DNA of 25,878 nucleotides from JBFHNV01 sp965365655 (GTDB taxonomy: Bacteria > Pseudomonadota > Gammaproteobacteria > HK1). Below the pieces are notes generated by a model, which saw only the letters and a list, made by a program, of their open reading frames with translations, had not been told where the DNA came from and made no database searches. The DNA is taken from assembly GCA_965365655.1 (NCBI GenBank), contig CBDUCN010000027.1:1-25878 (forward strand), read 5' to 3'. The position numbers were made by a program, and so were the translations under genes. This document shows, one piece after another, positions 14,353 to 22,052 of the stretch. Position 1 is the first letter of the stretch; every line of letters starts with the position of its first letter.

Positions 14353-15785
14353 CGCGGCGCACCGCCCGCGCGGGCCAGGATCTCGCTGGTCGAGAAACCC
14401 TCCACGAAGTCCAGCACCTCGACCCGCCCGCCGCGCGCGCACACGCTGTCGGCCCCGGCGATCTGCTCCACCCGGTAGTCCCCGCCCTTGACCAGCACGT
14501 CCGGCGCGAGGGTCTCCACCAGGCGCGCAGGCGTGTCCTCGGAGAACGGCACGACCCAGTCCACCGCCGACAGTGCCGCGAGCACCGCCATGCGCGCGGA
14601 CAGCGGCGTCAGCGGACGCCCTGTGCCCTTCAGGCGGGCCACCGACGCGTCGTCGTTGACCGCGACCACCAGGCGGTCGCCCAGCGCCCTCGCCTGCGCG
14701 AGGTAGGCCACGTGCCCCGCGTGCAGCAGGTCGAAGCAGCCGTTCGTCATGACCACCGTCTCGCCGCGGGCGCGCGCCGCGGCGAGCGCCTCCAGCAACG
14801 CGGGCTCGTCGGTGACGCCGGACACCGGCGGCGCATCGCCGGCCGCGTGCAGCGCCGCCGACAGCTCCTCGCGGGTGGTGGTGGCCGCGCCCAGCTTCGC
14901 GACCACCAGCCCCGCGGCCACGTTCGCGACGCGCGCCGCGTCGGCCATGTCCATTCCCGCCGCGAGCGACGACGCGAGCACGCCGATCACGGTGTCGCCC
15001 GCGCCGGTGACGTCGAACACCTCGCGCGCCCGCGCCGGCAGGTGCAGCGGCGGATGGCCCGCCGCGATCAGCGTCATGCCGTGCTCGCCGCGGGTGACCA
15101 GCAGCGCCTCGATCGCGAGCGCCTCGCGCAGCCGCGCGCCGCGCTCCGCGATCGCGGCGTCGTCCGCGCAACGCCCCACGACGCGCTCGAACTCGCCCTG
15201 GTTCGGCGTCACGACGGTCGCGCCGCGGTAACGCTCGAAGTCGTCGCCTTTCGGATCCACCAGCACCGGAACGCCGGCCGCGGCGCACGCGCCGATCAGC
15301 TCGGCCGCGCCCGCCAGCGTGCCCTTTCCGTAGTCCGACAGCACCACCGCGTCCGCGTCCAGCAGCAGCTCGGGCGCCCGGGAACCCAGCGCGGCCGCAG
15401 CCTCGGCCGGCACCGGCTCCTCGATGTCCAGGCGCAGCAGCTGCTGGTGACGGCTGAGCACGCGCATCTTCGTGATGGTCTCCACCGCCGGCAGGTGCGT
15501 GAGCGCGCTCGCGACGCCGGCGCCCTCGAGCGCCAGCGCCAGCGCGCGCGCGGACTCGTCCTCGCCCACGATCCCGGCCAGGACCGCGGCCGCACCCAGC
15601 GACGCCACGTTCATCGCGACGTTCGCAGCGCCGCCGGGGCGCTTCTCGACCTGGCGCACCCGTACCACCGGCACGGGTGCCTCCGGGGAGATGCGCGAGG
15701 TGTCGCCGTACCAGTAGTGGTCCAGCATCACGTCGCCGAAGACCACCACGCGCACGTCGTGGAACGCTGGGACGCGGAGGGTCAT
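14349..15785 (-). CDS. hldE: Bifunctional heptose-7-phosphate kinase / heptose-1-phosphate adenylyltransferase HldE
   Basis: A 478-residue fusion enzyme (E. coli HldE has 477). The N-terminal ribokinase-like domain, residues about 1-315, phosphorylates D-glycero-D-manno-heptose 7-phosphate. It shows VVVFGDVMLDHYWYGDTSRISPEAPVPV, RPGGAANVAMN and DVTGAGDTVIG, with the catalytic Asp264. The C-terminal nucleotidyltransferase domain, about 340-478, transfers AMP to the heptose 1-phosphate and shows VVMTNGCFDLLHAGH with the HxGH motif at 355-358 and VKGGDYRVEQI. Together with hldD downstream it makes the activated heptose for the inner core. ATG 15785 gives the standard start. An extended -10 element lies 45 bases upstream. 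Confidence 0.97.
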   Translation of the reverse strand: MTLRVPAFHDVRVVVFGDVMLDHYWYGDTSRISPEAPVPVVRVRQVEKRPGGAANVAMNVASLGAAAVLAGIVGEDESARALALALEGAGVASALTHLPAVETITKMRVLSRHQQLLRLDIEEPVPAEAAAALGSRAPELLLDADAVVLSDYGKGTLAGAAELIGACAAAGVPVLVDPKGDDFERYRGATVVTPNQGEFERVVGRCADDAAIAERGARLREALAIEALLVTRGEHGMTLIAAGHPPLHLPARAREVFDVTGAGDTVIGVLASSLAAGMDMADAARVANVAAGLVVAKLGAATTTREELSAALHAAGDAPPVSGVTDEPALLEALAAARARGETVVMTNGCFDLLHAGHVAYLAQARALGDRLVVAVNDDASVARLKGTGRPLTPLSARMAVLAALSAVDWVVPFSEDTPARLVETLAPDVLVKGGDYRVEQIAGADSVCARGGRVEVLDFVEGFSTSEILARAGGAPR

Positions 15786-15830
15786 GGTGGAGCGGGAGGC
15801 GGACCGTGGCGGGAGCTTCGAGAGCCGCGG

Positions 15831-15839
15831 AGTCTAGCA
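15831..15839 (-). promoter_or_regulatory. Extended -10 promoter of the hldE operon
   Basis: The minus strand reads TGCTAGACT, a TGnTAnnnT element. It is 45 bases before the hldE ATG and would drive hldE, hldD and probably waaA and the two genes after it. The same TAGACT hexamer with a TG one base upstream precedes the dynamin-like gene. Confidence 0.5.
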
Positions 15840-16114
15840 TGCGGCCGGCCGCGGACCGGAGCGGCGCGCGGTCCCGCGGGCCCGTGGACGCGTGGCCGGC
15901 GCCGTCGCGGGCGTGGCGCGCGCCCGGACGCGCCGCCGGCAGGCGCGCGCCGGCCGCGCGGCACGCGGCGTCGTTCGCGTACCGCGGACCGGCCTGGAGC
16001 AGCCAGTCAGTGCTCGCGTGGCCGCGGCGATGCGCCGGTCGGACGCACCCCCGCGCGTTGCGCGCCGCGCCGTGCGAACGTCTCGCGGCGGTGGCCGATT
16101 GGCCGGCAGCCTCT

Positions 16115-16120
16115 TAGGAT
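16115..16120 (+). promoter_or_regulatory. Probable -10 box of the DUF3108 gene (leaderless)
   Basis: TAGGAT ends 8 bases before the ATG at 16129. There is no Shine-Dalgarno sequence between. An in-frame GTG at 16123 is too close to the box to be on the transcript, which favours the ATG. Confidence 0.4.
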
Positions 16121-16128
16121 GCGTGGCG

Positions 16129-16917
16129 ATGCGAGCACGCGACGCCATCGCTTCTCCCTGCGGCGCAGCCGCCGCGCCCCGGTGGCGTGACGCGGCGGCT
16201 GCGGCGTCGATCGCCGTCGCGCTGTGTCTCGCGCCGGCGTTCGTGCGCGGCGCCGGCCCGGCGCTGCCCGAACGCTTCACCGCCAGCTACGTGCTGTCGG
16301 CGCAGGGCCTCGACATCGGCAAGACGCGCTGGACGCTGCAGCCCGACGGCGACGGGCGCTTCGCGTACCACTCGCGCAGCGAGACGATCGGTCTCGCCCG
16401 GCTGCTGCGCGACGAGACCGTCGAGGAGCGAAGCGTGTGGCGCTTCGGCGACGGCGGCGCGGTGCAGCCGCTGCGCTACACGTACAGCCGCACCGGCCGT
16501 CGCGAGCGCGAGGTGGAGGTGGACTTCGACTGGCAGCAGGGCCGCGTGTTCAACACGTTGAACGGGCACACCTGGAGCATGCCGCTGGAGGCGGGCATGC
16601 TGGACAAGCTGGTGTACCTGCTCGCGCTGATGAACGACCTCGCCCACGACGTGCGCGAGACGCGCTACGCGGTGGCCGACGGCGGCAAGGTGAAGACCTA
16701 CCTGATGAGCGTCGTGAATCGCGAGCGGGTGGACACGGTGCTGGGCTCGCTGGACGCCGTCGTCGTGCAGCGCACGCGCGAGGACGAGGAGCGCGTCACG
16801 CTGATCTGGTGCGCGCCGGCGCTCGGCTACCTGCCGGTGCTCGTGGAGCACCGCGAGAAGGGCGAGCAGGTGCGCCTCACCCTGCAGCAGCTGGACGGGC
16901 TCGCGCCGGTGGAATAG
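16129..16917 (+). CDS. DUF3108 domain protein, periplasmic
   Basis: A 262-residue exported protein. After a short Ala-rich N-terminus comes a hydrophobic signal segment (AAAAASIAVALCLAPAFVRG), then the DUF3108 fold: PERFTASYVLSAQGLDIGKTRWTL, YHSRSETIGLARLLRDETVEE, PLRYTYSRTG, and a C-terminal half with WSMPLEAGMLDKLVYLLALM and WCAPALGYLPVLVEHREKGEQVRLTL. This family of predicted beta-rich periplasmic proteins has no established biochemical function that I know of. The segment GMLDKL and the closing LPVLVEHREK are typical of it. The gene is alone on the plus strand between the hldE operon and the mocA operon; its stop is followed 3 bases later by a tandem hairpin repeat. Family assignment is good, function unknown. 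Confidence 0.82.
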   Translation: MRARDAIASPCGAAAAPRWRDAAAAASIAVALCLAPAFVRGAGPALPERFTASYVLSAQGLDIGKTRWTLQPDGDGRFAYHSRSETIGLARLLRDETVEERSVWRFGDGGAVQPLRYTYSRTGRREREVEVDFDWQQGRVFNTLNGHTWSMPLEAGMLDKLVYLLALMNDLAHDVRETRYAVADGGKVKTYLMSVVNRERVDTVLGSLDAVVVQRTREDEERVTLIWCAPALGYLPVLVEHREKGEQVRLTLQQLDGLAPVE

Positions 16918-16920
16918 TTG

Positions 16921-17183
16921 ACGGCCGGCATTCGCCATCCTGGCGAATGCCGGCTCGCTGCGCCGAAGACGCGGTCTCCGGCTTGCTCCACGAAGCGAGC
17001 ACCTGCGTGCCCGCTTCGTGCCGGCACATCCCTGTGCCGGGGGACAGACGGCCGGCATTCGCCATCCTGGCGAATGCCGGCTCGCTGCGCCGAAGACGCG
17101 GTCTCCGGCTCGCTCCACGAAGCGAGCACCTGCGTGCCCGCTTCGTGCCGGCACATCCCCGTGCCGGAGGAAGACGGCCGGCG
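16921..17183. repeat. Tandem 127-base multi-hairpin repeat (two full units plus a remnant)
   Basis: Unit 1 is 16921-17047, unit 2 is 17048-17173, and the first 9 bases of a third unit (ACGGCCGGC) start at 17174. The units are nearly identical, differing at only a handful of positions. Each contains four successive hairpins. In unit 1 these are: a 14-base stem GCCGGCATTCGCCA with loop TCC (16924-16954); a GCCG-A-AGAC/GTCT-C-CGGC hairpin; CACGAAGCG pairing with CGCTTCGTG around an inner GCAC-ctgc-GTGC (16989-17020); and CCGGCACA-tccc-TGTGCCGG (17021-17040). The array fills the whole gap between two convergent genes and probably blocks read-through in both directions. Confidence 0.9.
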
Positions 17184-18833
17184 TCAGCCGGAACCCTGCG
17201 GCCCGCCCGCGAGCAGCGCGTCCAGCGCCTGCGGCGAGTCCACGTCCAGCAGCACCCCGTCGTGCTCCATCGCGACCTCGCACACCGCGTCCTGGTGCTC
17301 GCCGATGAGGTGGCGCGCCCCCACGTCGCCGCGCACCGCCGCGATCTCCGCGAAGTACCGCCGATCCCACAGCACCGGGTTTCCGCGCTTGCCACGCCAG
17401 GTCGGCACGCAGATGGCGCGCCCCTCCACCGGATCGTAGGCGGCGACCAGGCGCTCCAGGTCGCGCGCACGCACGCGCGGCATGTCCGCGAGGCACACCA
17501 GCGCGGCGTCCACGTCCTCGCCCAGCGCCGCGATGCCGCACGCGAGCGAGGTGGACAGCCCCTCGGCGTAGTCGGGATTGTGAACGACGCGCACGTCCTT
17601 GCCCGCGACCCGCGCGGGCAGCGCCGCCCGCACCCGCGCCGCCTCGTGACCGGTGACCACCAGCACCTGCTCGACGCCGGCGGCCGCTGCCTGCTCGACG
17701 GTGGCGCGCACCATCGGCCTGCCGTCCACCTCCGCCAGCAGCTTGTTGATCTCGCCCATGCGCCGCGACTGCCCCCCCGCGAGCACCACGGCCGCGACCC
17801 GCGGCGCGCGCACGCCGGAGCGCGCGCCGACGCGCGGCTGCGGCCGCTCCGGGATTTCCTTCAGCAGCCCGCCGACCCCCATGCCCGTCACGCCTTCCGG
17901 GGTCACGGGCAGACCCGCGGCGAGGCGTTCCAGCACCTCGTCAAGGCCATTGAACTTCGGCGAGCGCGCGCAGCCCGGCAGGCCCAGCACCGGCGTGTCG
18001 CCGTGGCGCGCGAGCAGCAGCAGGTTGCCGGGATCCACCGGCATCCCGAAATGCACGACCTCGCCGCCGGCGGCCTCGATGCCCGCGGGCACGACGTCGC
18101 GGCGATCCACGATCGCGGACGCGCCGGCCACGAGCACCGGGTCGTATCCACAGGTCAGCGCCTCGCCCACCGCCGCGGCCACCGCCGCGGCCTCGTGCGC
18201 GCAGCGCCACTCACGCTCCAGGACGCCGCCCAGCCCCTCCAGCCTCGCGGCGAGCACCTTCGCGGTCTTGTCCAGCACCTGCTCGCGCGTGCCGGCGAGG
18301 CGGGTCTGCACCAGCGCCGCGCGCTGCGCACGGAACGCGCTCACCGCGATGGCTGCGCCGGCGCGCACGTCGCGGGCCACTGACTCCGCCGACTCGAGCG
18401 CGTCCGCCGGCGCGGCGAACGGAATCACCTTCACGGTCGCCAGCATCTGGCGCGCGTCCACGGCCAGCGGCGCGTCCAGCGTGGCCACCGTGAGCGACTC
18501 GTGCACGCGGTTCACCGCGTCGATGCGTGCCGGGTCCAGCGTGAGCAGGCCGCGCGCGGTCGCGAACAGGTTGCAGCGCCCGGTGAACGGCGCCGCGACG
18601 CGCACGCCGGGACCTGCCAGCGCGCGCGCGAGGCGCTCCGCGGCCTCGTCCTCCGGCACGTCGCCGGGCTCGAGGGTGGCCGCGATCACGCTCGCGTGGC
18701 CGGCGGCACGCAGGCGCGCCACGTCCGCGTCGTCCAGCACGCGGCCCTTCTTCAGCGTGCCGTCGGCGAGCCGCAGGCCGTGCGCGAGGATGCAGCCGCG
18801 GGCCTCGTCCAGCGGAACCGGTCCGAACTTCAC
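17184..18833 (-). CDS. MoeA-like / MocA (molybdopterin nucleotidyltransferase) fusion protein
   Basis: A 549-residue two-domain protein. Residues about 1-330 resemble a molybdopterin-binding (MoeA/MoCF-like) module, with PLDEARGCILAHGLRLADGTLKKG at the start, then GASAIVDRRDVVPAGIEAAGGEV and HFGMPVDPGNLLLL (237-274). Residues about 343-549 are a nucleotidyltransferase with VVLAGGQSRRMGEINKLL (349-366), VHNPDYAEGLSTSL, CLADMPRV, and RGNPVLWDRRYF. The NKLL form of the motif is that of MocA, the CTP:molybdopterin cytidylyltransferase, rather than the GTP-using MobA. It would load cofactor for xanthine-dehydrogenase/CO-dehydrogenase-type enzymes. It starts with a GTG that overlaps the xdhC stop (GTGA), so it is coupled to that maturation factor. 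Such fusions are known in other proteobacteria. No hydroxylase gene lies in the window. Confidence 0.85.
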   Translation of the reverse strand: MKFGPVPLDEARGCILAHGLRLADGTLKKGRVLDDADVARLRAAGHASVIAATLEPGDVPEDEAAERLARALAGPGVRVAAPFTGRCNLFATARGLLTLDPARIDAVNRVHESLTVATLDAPLAVDARQMLATVKVIPFAAPADALESAESVARDVRAGAAIAVSAFRAQRAALVQTRLAGTREQVLDKTAKVLAARLEGLGGVLEREWRCAHEAAAVAAAVGEALTCGYDPVLVAGASAIVDRRDVVPAGIEAAGGEVVHFGMPVDPGNLLLLARHGDTPVLGLPGCARSPKFNGLDEVLERLAAGLPVTPEGVTGMGVGGLLKEIPERPQPRVGARSGVRAPRVAAVVLAGGQSRRMGEINKLLAEVDGRPMVRATVEQAAAAGVEQVLVVTGHEAARVRAALPARVAGKDVRVVHNPDYAEGLSTSLACGIAALGEDVDAALVCLADMPRVRARDLERLVAAYDPVEGRAICVPTWRGKRGNPVLWDRRYFAEIAAVRGDVGARHLIGEHQDAVCEVAMEHDGVLLDVDSPQALDALLAGGPQGSG

Positions 18834-19519
18834 CGCACGCGGCCGCCGCGCAGCACGCTGGTGATCTGCGCGAGCGCCGCGAGCGCGATCTCCGCCGGCG
18901 AGCGGGCGCCGATCGCGAGCCCCAGCGGGCCCTGTATGCGCGCGAGCGCGGCGTCGTCGAATCCCGCGTCGCGCAGCCGCTCGAGACGCCGTGCGTGGGT
19001 GCGCGTGCTGCCCAGGCAGCCGATGTAGAACGCCGGCGAGCGCAGCGCCGCGTGCAGCGCCGGGTCGTCCAGCTTGGGGTCGTGGGTCAGCGTCACCACC
19101 GCGCTGCGCGTGTCCGGGGCGAGGCGCTCCAGCGCCTCGTCGGGCCAGTCGGTGTCCAGGCGCACCCCGGGGAAGCGCTCGCCGGTCGCGAAGGAGCGGC
19201 GCGGGTCCACCACCGTGACCTCGTAGCCCAGCGTCACCGCGAGCGGCGCCAGCGCCTGGGCGATGTGCACCGCGCCGACCACGACCAGGCGCAGCGGCGG
19301 GTTGAACGCCTGGACGAAGACCCGGCCGTCGGGCGTGTCCACGGTGCGCGAGCGGTCGTCGCGCAGCGCGTCGTCCACCGCCTGCGCGAGCACGGGCGCG
19401 AGCGTCCCGTCGCCCGGCTCCGCGACGCGCTGCTCGCCGCCGTCGAGCGGGCTGAGCAGCACGGTCGGTCGCTTCGCCGCGCGCGCGGCGAGCAGCGCGT
19501 CCAGGGTCGCGCGCTTCAT
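18830..19519 (-). CDS. xdhC: XdhC/CoxI family molybdenum hydroxylase maturation factor
   Basis: A 229-residue protein of the XdhC/CoxI family, which binds molybdenum cofactor, promotes its sulfuration and delivers it to xanthine-dehydrogenase-type enzymes. The N-terminal domain (about 1-70) is short. The C-terminal Rossmann-like domain begins with LRLVVVGAVHIAQALAPLA (76-94) and continues with GYEVTVVDPRRSFATGERFPG, VVTLTHDPKLDDPAL, YIGCLGSTRTHARRLERL and the end motif GPLGLAIGARSPAEIALAALAQI, all typical of the family. ATG 19519 is preferred over an in-frame upstream ATG at 19636, which would run into the DUF488 gene. The stop overlaps the GTG of the MoeA/MocA fusion, consistent with a joint function. 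Confidence 0.92.
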   Translation of the reverse strand: MKRATLDALLAARAAKRPTVLLSPLDGGEQRVAEPGDGTLAPVLAQAVDDALRDDRSRTVDTPDGRVFVQAFNPPLRLVVVGAVHIAQALAPLAVTLGYEVTVVDPRRSFATGERFPGVRLDTDWPDEALERLAPDTRSAVVTLTHDPKLDDPALHAALRSPAFYIGCLGSTRTHARRLERLRDAGFDDAALARIQGPLGLAIGARSPAEIALAALAQITSVLRGGRVR

Positions 19520-19556
19520 GACCGCGCGTGCCGCGCGCCCGGCGGGCGTGAGCCGT

Positions 19557-20018
19557 TCACTGCGCGAAGAGATCGCCCGTCGCGGGCGCGCCGTCGTCCA
19601 TGCCCGGAGTGTGATCCCGCGCGCCGCCGCCGGCAAGCAGGTGCACGACCCGCGCGCGGCGCGCGAGCAGCGCCGGCGCGAGACGGGTGCCGCGGTGACA
19701 GCGCGCGGGATCCGCCTCGGCGCACATGATCGCCGTGCGCCCGGCGGCTGCCCACTCCAGCAGCGTCGCGAGCCCCGTGTCCACGTCGGCGCCGCGCGGA
19801 CCCGGCCGGCCGCCCAGGGACTCTCCGAGCCACCGGTAGCGGCATCCCTGCGCGGCGAGCGCGGCGGCCAGCTCGCGCTTGCGGAACCAGGGCCAGCGCC
19901 GCGACCACGGCACCGAGCGCACGTCCACGACGGTCTCGATGCCGGCGTCGCCCAGCAGCGCGAGGAAGCGCGCCAGCGGGTGGTTGCTGTGGCCGATCGT
20001 GTAGACGGTGACGCTCAC
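19557..20018 (-). CDS. DUF488 family protein
   Basis: A 153-residue cytoplasmic protein of the DUF488 family. The conserved blocks are YTIGHSN (6-12), VDVRSVPWSR (31-40), a short form of the central region, LGESLGGRP (64-72) and the signature CAEADPARCHR (99-109), whose cysteines and histidine suggest a metal or nucleotide site. The family's biochemical role is not firmly known. The start is GTG at 20018, giving VSVTVYTIGHSN. It follows the membrane hydrolase gene by 18 bases and precedes xdhC by 37 bases on the same strand, so the four genes probably form one operon. A functional link with molybdenum-cofactor maturation is not evident. Confidence 0.9.
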   Translation of the reverse strand: MSVTVYTIGHSNHPLARFLALLGDAGIETVVDVRSVPWSRRWPWFRKRELAAALAAQGCRYRWLGESLGGRPGPRGADVDTGLATLLEWAAAGRTAIMCAEADPARCHRGTRLAPALLARRARVVHLLAGGGARDHTPGMDDGAPATGDLFAQ

Positions 20019-20036
20019 GGCTCGACACGCGCCGCG

Positions 20037-21047
20037 CTACAGCCGCGGCGCGCCGGCGAGAACGCCGAGGACCCGCTGCAGGTCGCCGTCGCGCGTGCGC
20101 CGCGGCGCGATGCGCCGCACGGGCACCGCCTGCACGCCGTCGCGGCCGTGGCGGCCGACGACGAACGAGAACGCGTAGCGGTCCGGCTCCACGCCCATGC
20201 GCAGGTCCGTCAGGCGCACCGCGTCGTCCTCGGCATCCACGGTGTACAGCCCCTTGGTGAACCAGCGCAGGCGATTCACCTCCCACTGCCCGGCGATCGG
20301 CTCGATCAGCTCCGGGCGGCGATCGAAGCGCACGAGGCGCAGCTCCGGCGCCGGTGCGAGCAGCGAGTGGTACGCGACGTAGTAGTGCCCGTCCGCGACG
20401 ACGACCAGCCGCCACGCGAGACTGGTGAACGGCGCGGCCAGCGCGGCCAGTGACCGGTACTCCACGTGCTGGCGCGCGAGCGACGCGCGCGCGAAGTCCT
20501 CCACGTGCGCCTGCGCGGCGATGCCGAAGCCGAGATAGGCGGTGGCCAGCGTCAGCCCCGCCGCGTTCGCGCGCCACGCCGTCCGCGGGCGGCGACGGCC
20601 GAGCGCCAGCGCGGCCAGCACGCCCAGCGCGAGCACGACGGTGTACAGCGGGTCGATGATGAACACGCTGCCGAGGCCGAACGGGTGCTCGGTGAGCGGC
20701 CACAGCAGCTGCGTGCCGTAGACGGTGAGCGCGTCCAGCAACGGGTGGGTGATCAGCACCAGCCACACCATCGCGAGACAGCGCGGCCAGCTCACGTCGC
20801 GGTCCCGGTGCATGCGCCGCACCAGCCATGCGAGCGCCGGCGCGAGGGCGGTGAGCACCAGCAGCGAGTGGCTGAAGCTGCGGTGGTACGTGAAATCGGC
20901 GACCGGGCCGCCGAAGTCGATGAGCACGTCGAGATCGGGCAGCGTCGCGATCGCGCCTCCCCACAGGGGCGCGGCACGCCCGAGGCGGCGCCCCGCGGCG
21001 GCCTCCGCCACCGCGGCGCCGAGCACGAACTGTGTCACCGAGTCCAT
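20037..21047 (-). CDS. Membrane-bound metal-dependent hydrolase (YdjM/DUF457-like)
   Basis: A 336-residue protein whose first 210 residues match the membrane-bound metal-dependent hydrolase family. It starts MDSVTQFVLGAAVAEAAAGR, with LPDLDVL and Asp44, HRSFSHS at 55-61, and THPLLDALTVYG at 99-110; the Asp and His residues are candidate metal ligands. There are about five hydrophobic segments up to residue 180. The C-terminal 130 residues are soluble and beta-rich (VADGHYYVAYHSLL, FDRRPELIEPIAGQWEVNRLRWFTKGLYTVD) and carry no motif I recognise. Substrate is unknown. It is the first gene of a probable operon with DUF488, xdhC and the MoeA/MocA fusion. A -10 box lies 6 bases before its ATG. Confidence 0.85.
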   Translation of the reverse strand: MDSVTQFVLGAAVAEAAAGRRLGRAAPLWGGAIATLPDLDVLIDFGGPVADFTYHRSFSHSLLVLTALAPALAWLVRRMHRDRDVSWPRCLAMVWLVLITHPLLDALTVYGTQLLWPLTEHPFGLGSVFIIDPLYTVVLALGVLAALALGRRRPRTAWRANAAGLTLATAYLGFGIAAQAHVEDFARASLARQHVEYRSLAALAAPFTSLAWRLVVVADGHYYVAYHSLLAPAPELRLVRFDRRPELIEPIAGQWEVNRLRWFTKGLYTVDAEDDAVRLTDLRMGVEPDRYAFSFVVGRHGRDGVQAVPVRRIAPRRTRDGDLQRVLGVLAGAPRL

Positions 21048-21053
21048 CGCGGG

Positions 21054-21059
21054 ATGCTA
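21054..21059 (-). promoter_or_regulatory. Probable -10 box of the hydrolase-DUF488-xdhC operon (leaderless)
   Basis: TAGCAT on the minus strand ends 6 bases before the ATG at 21047, with no Shine-Dalgarno sequence between. The remainder of the 163-base gap to yajD (21060-21210) shows no further signal. Confidence 0.4.
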
Positions 21060-21210
21060 CCCGCGGCGCGGGTCCGGGCGGTGCACGGCGCCCGCCGCGC
21101 CCCGCGACACCCGGCGGCAGCGGACGCGACGCCGAGGGGGCCATCGGGCACCGCCGCCGGATCGACGCACCCGCGCGCGACGTCCCCGCGTCACCGCCCG
21201 GGCGGGCGCG

Positions 21211-21594
21211 TCACTTCCTGCGCAGGAGCTCCGCGAGGCCCGCGAGGGGGCGGTGCGTCGCGGCCGCGCCGCCGTCGCCGGAGCCGGAGCCGGCACCGGC
21301 GCCGCGGCTCGCCTCGACCTGTCGGGCGTGCTCGTTGTCGTGGCAGTACAGGCACAGCAGCTCCCAGTTGCTGCCGTCCTCGGGGTTGTTGTCGTGGTCG
21401 TGGTCGCGATGGTGCACCGTCAGCTCGTTGACGTTGCGGCGGTCGAACTCGCGCCCGCAGCGCCCGCAGACCCACGGGTACATCGCCAGCGCGCGCGCCC
21501 GGTAGCCGCGCTCGCGCTCGTCGCGCGCGCGCCGCGCCCCGGCCACCACCGCGTCCAGGCGGCCCTCGTCCGGCGCACGTCTCGGAGGACTCAC
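21211..21594 (-). CDS. yajD: YajD-like HNH nuclease family protein
   Basis: A 127-residue protein closely matching E. coli YajD through the HNH core: YRARALAMYPWVCGRCGREF with CxxC at 43-46, NELTVHHRDHDHDNNPEDGSNWELL with His61-His62, and LCLYCHDNEH with the second CxxC at 81-84. The four cysteines would hold a zinc ion and the His-rich segment forms the nuclease site; the natural substrate of YajD is not known to me. A Gly/Ser/Ala linker follows, then a short basic helix (LAGLAELLRRK). GTG at 21594 is the start, supported by a near-perfect Shine-Dalgarno sequence, in preference to an in-frame ATG nine codons upstream. It lies 53 bases after the CBS gene on the same strand and may be the last gene of that operon. 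Confidence 0.9.
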   Translation of the reverse strand: MSPPRRAPDEGRLDAVVAGARRARDERERGYRARALAMYPWVCGRCGREFDRRNVNELTVHHRDHDHDNNPEDGSNWELLCLYCHDNEHARQVEASRGAGAGSGSGDGGAAATHRPLAGLAELLRRK

Positions 21595-21599
21595 CGAAC

Positions 21600-21605
21600 A
21601 CCTCC
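21600..21605 (-). promoter_or_regulatory. Shine-Dalgarno sequence that sets the yajD start
   Basis: GGAGGT on the minus strand lies 5 bases before the GTG at 21594. The in-frame ATG at 21621 has no such sequence, so the GTG is the likelier start. Confidence 0.75.
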
Positions 21606-21647
21606 GCACGCGTCCGGGCACGGATTCCCGCAGTCACGCATCAGCCG

Positions 21648-22052
21648 TCACTCCGTGTCGCTGGAGAAGCGGATCGCCATGTCGCGAAGCGTCACGATGC
21701 CGACCATCTGCCCGTGCTCCGTGACCAGCGCGCGGGTCAGGCGAAACCGCGTCAGCAGCCGGATCGCGTACTTCACGTCCATCTCCACGTCCACCGCGAG
21801 CACCGGCTTGGACATGATCTCGTAGACGCTGGTTCGCTCCGGGGATCGGTCCTTGCCGATGACCTCGCCCGCGATGTCGTGCACCGACAGCATGCCATAC
21901 TCGTCGCCTTCGAAGCGGCGGTCGATCACCAGGGAGCTCACCCCGGCGTCGCGCATGCGCTCGATGGCCTCGCGCACGGAGGCCAGGCCGTCGATGACCT
22001 GCGGCGACGGGGTCATCACCGCGCGCACGCGGGTGTAGTGACGCTCGTTCAT
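21648..22052 (-). CDS. CBS-domain pair protein, last gene of the DUF1538 cluster
   Basis: A 134-residue protein consisting of two CBS domains and almost nothing else. The first spans about residues 8-65 (VRAVMTPSPQVIDGLASVREAIERMRD through YGMLSVHDIAGEV) and the second about 72-130 (VYEIMSKPVLAVDVEMDVKYAIRLLT through MVGIVTLRDMAIRF). CBS pairs bind adenosine nucleotides or similar ligands and act as regulatory sensors. Its ATG overlaps the stop of the PII-like gene (ATGA), so the two putative sensors are made together. The likely target is the pair of DUF1538 membrane proteins encoded just upstream; this is inference from gene order. No catalytic domain is attached. Confidence 0.92.
   Translation of the reverse strand: MNERHYTRVRAVMTPSPQVIDGLASVREAIERMRDAGVSSLVIDRRFEGDEYGMLSVHDIAGEVIGKDRSPERTSVYEIMSKPVLAVDVEMDVKYAIRLLTRFRLTRALVTEHGQMVGIVTLRDMAIRFSSDTE

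Larger units (their letters stand above)
15786..16128. other. Divergent intergenic region between hldE and the DUF3108 gene
   Basis: This 343-base stretch has no gene I can support; all open frames give Arg/Ala/Pro-rich peptides without recognisable motifs. It carries a -10 element for hldE near its left end and one for the DUF3108 gene at its right end. The middle (about 15845-16090) is GC-rich with no operator-like symmetry that I could see. Confidence 0.5.

Noticed and set aside
13369..15840. One 823-codon frame spanning hldD and the region of hldE
   Set aside because: Only its last 327 codons are hldD. The upstream part is an out-of-frame reading of hldE, so it is not a fusion protein.
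16921..17183. CRISPR array
   Set aside because: The repeat unit is 127 bases with no unique spacers between units, and no cas genes are present.
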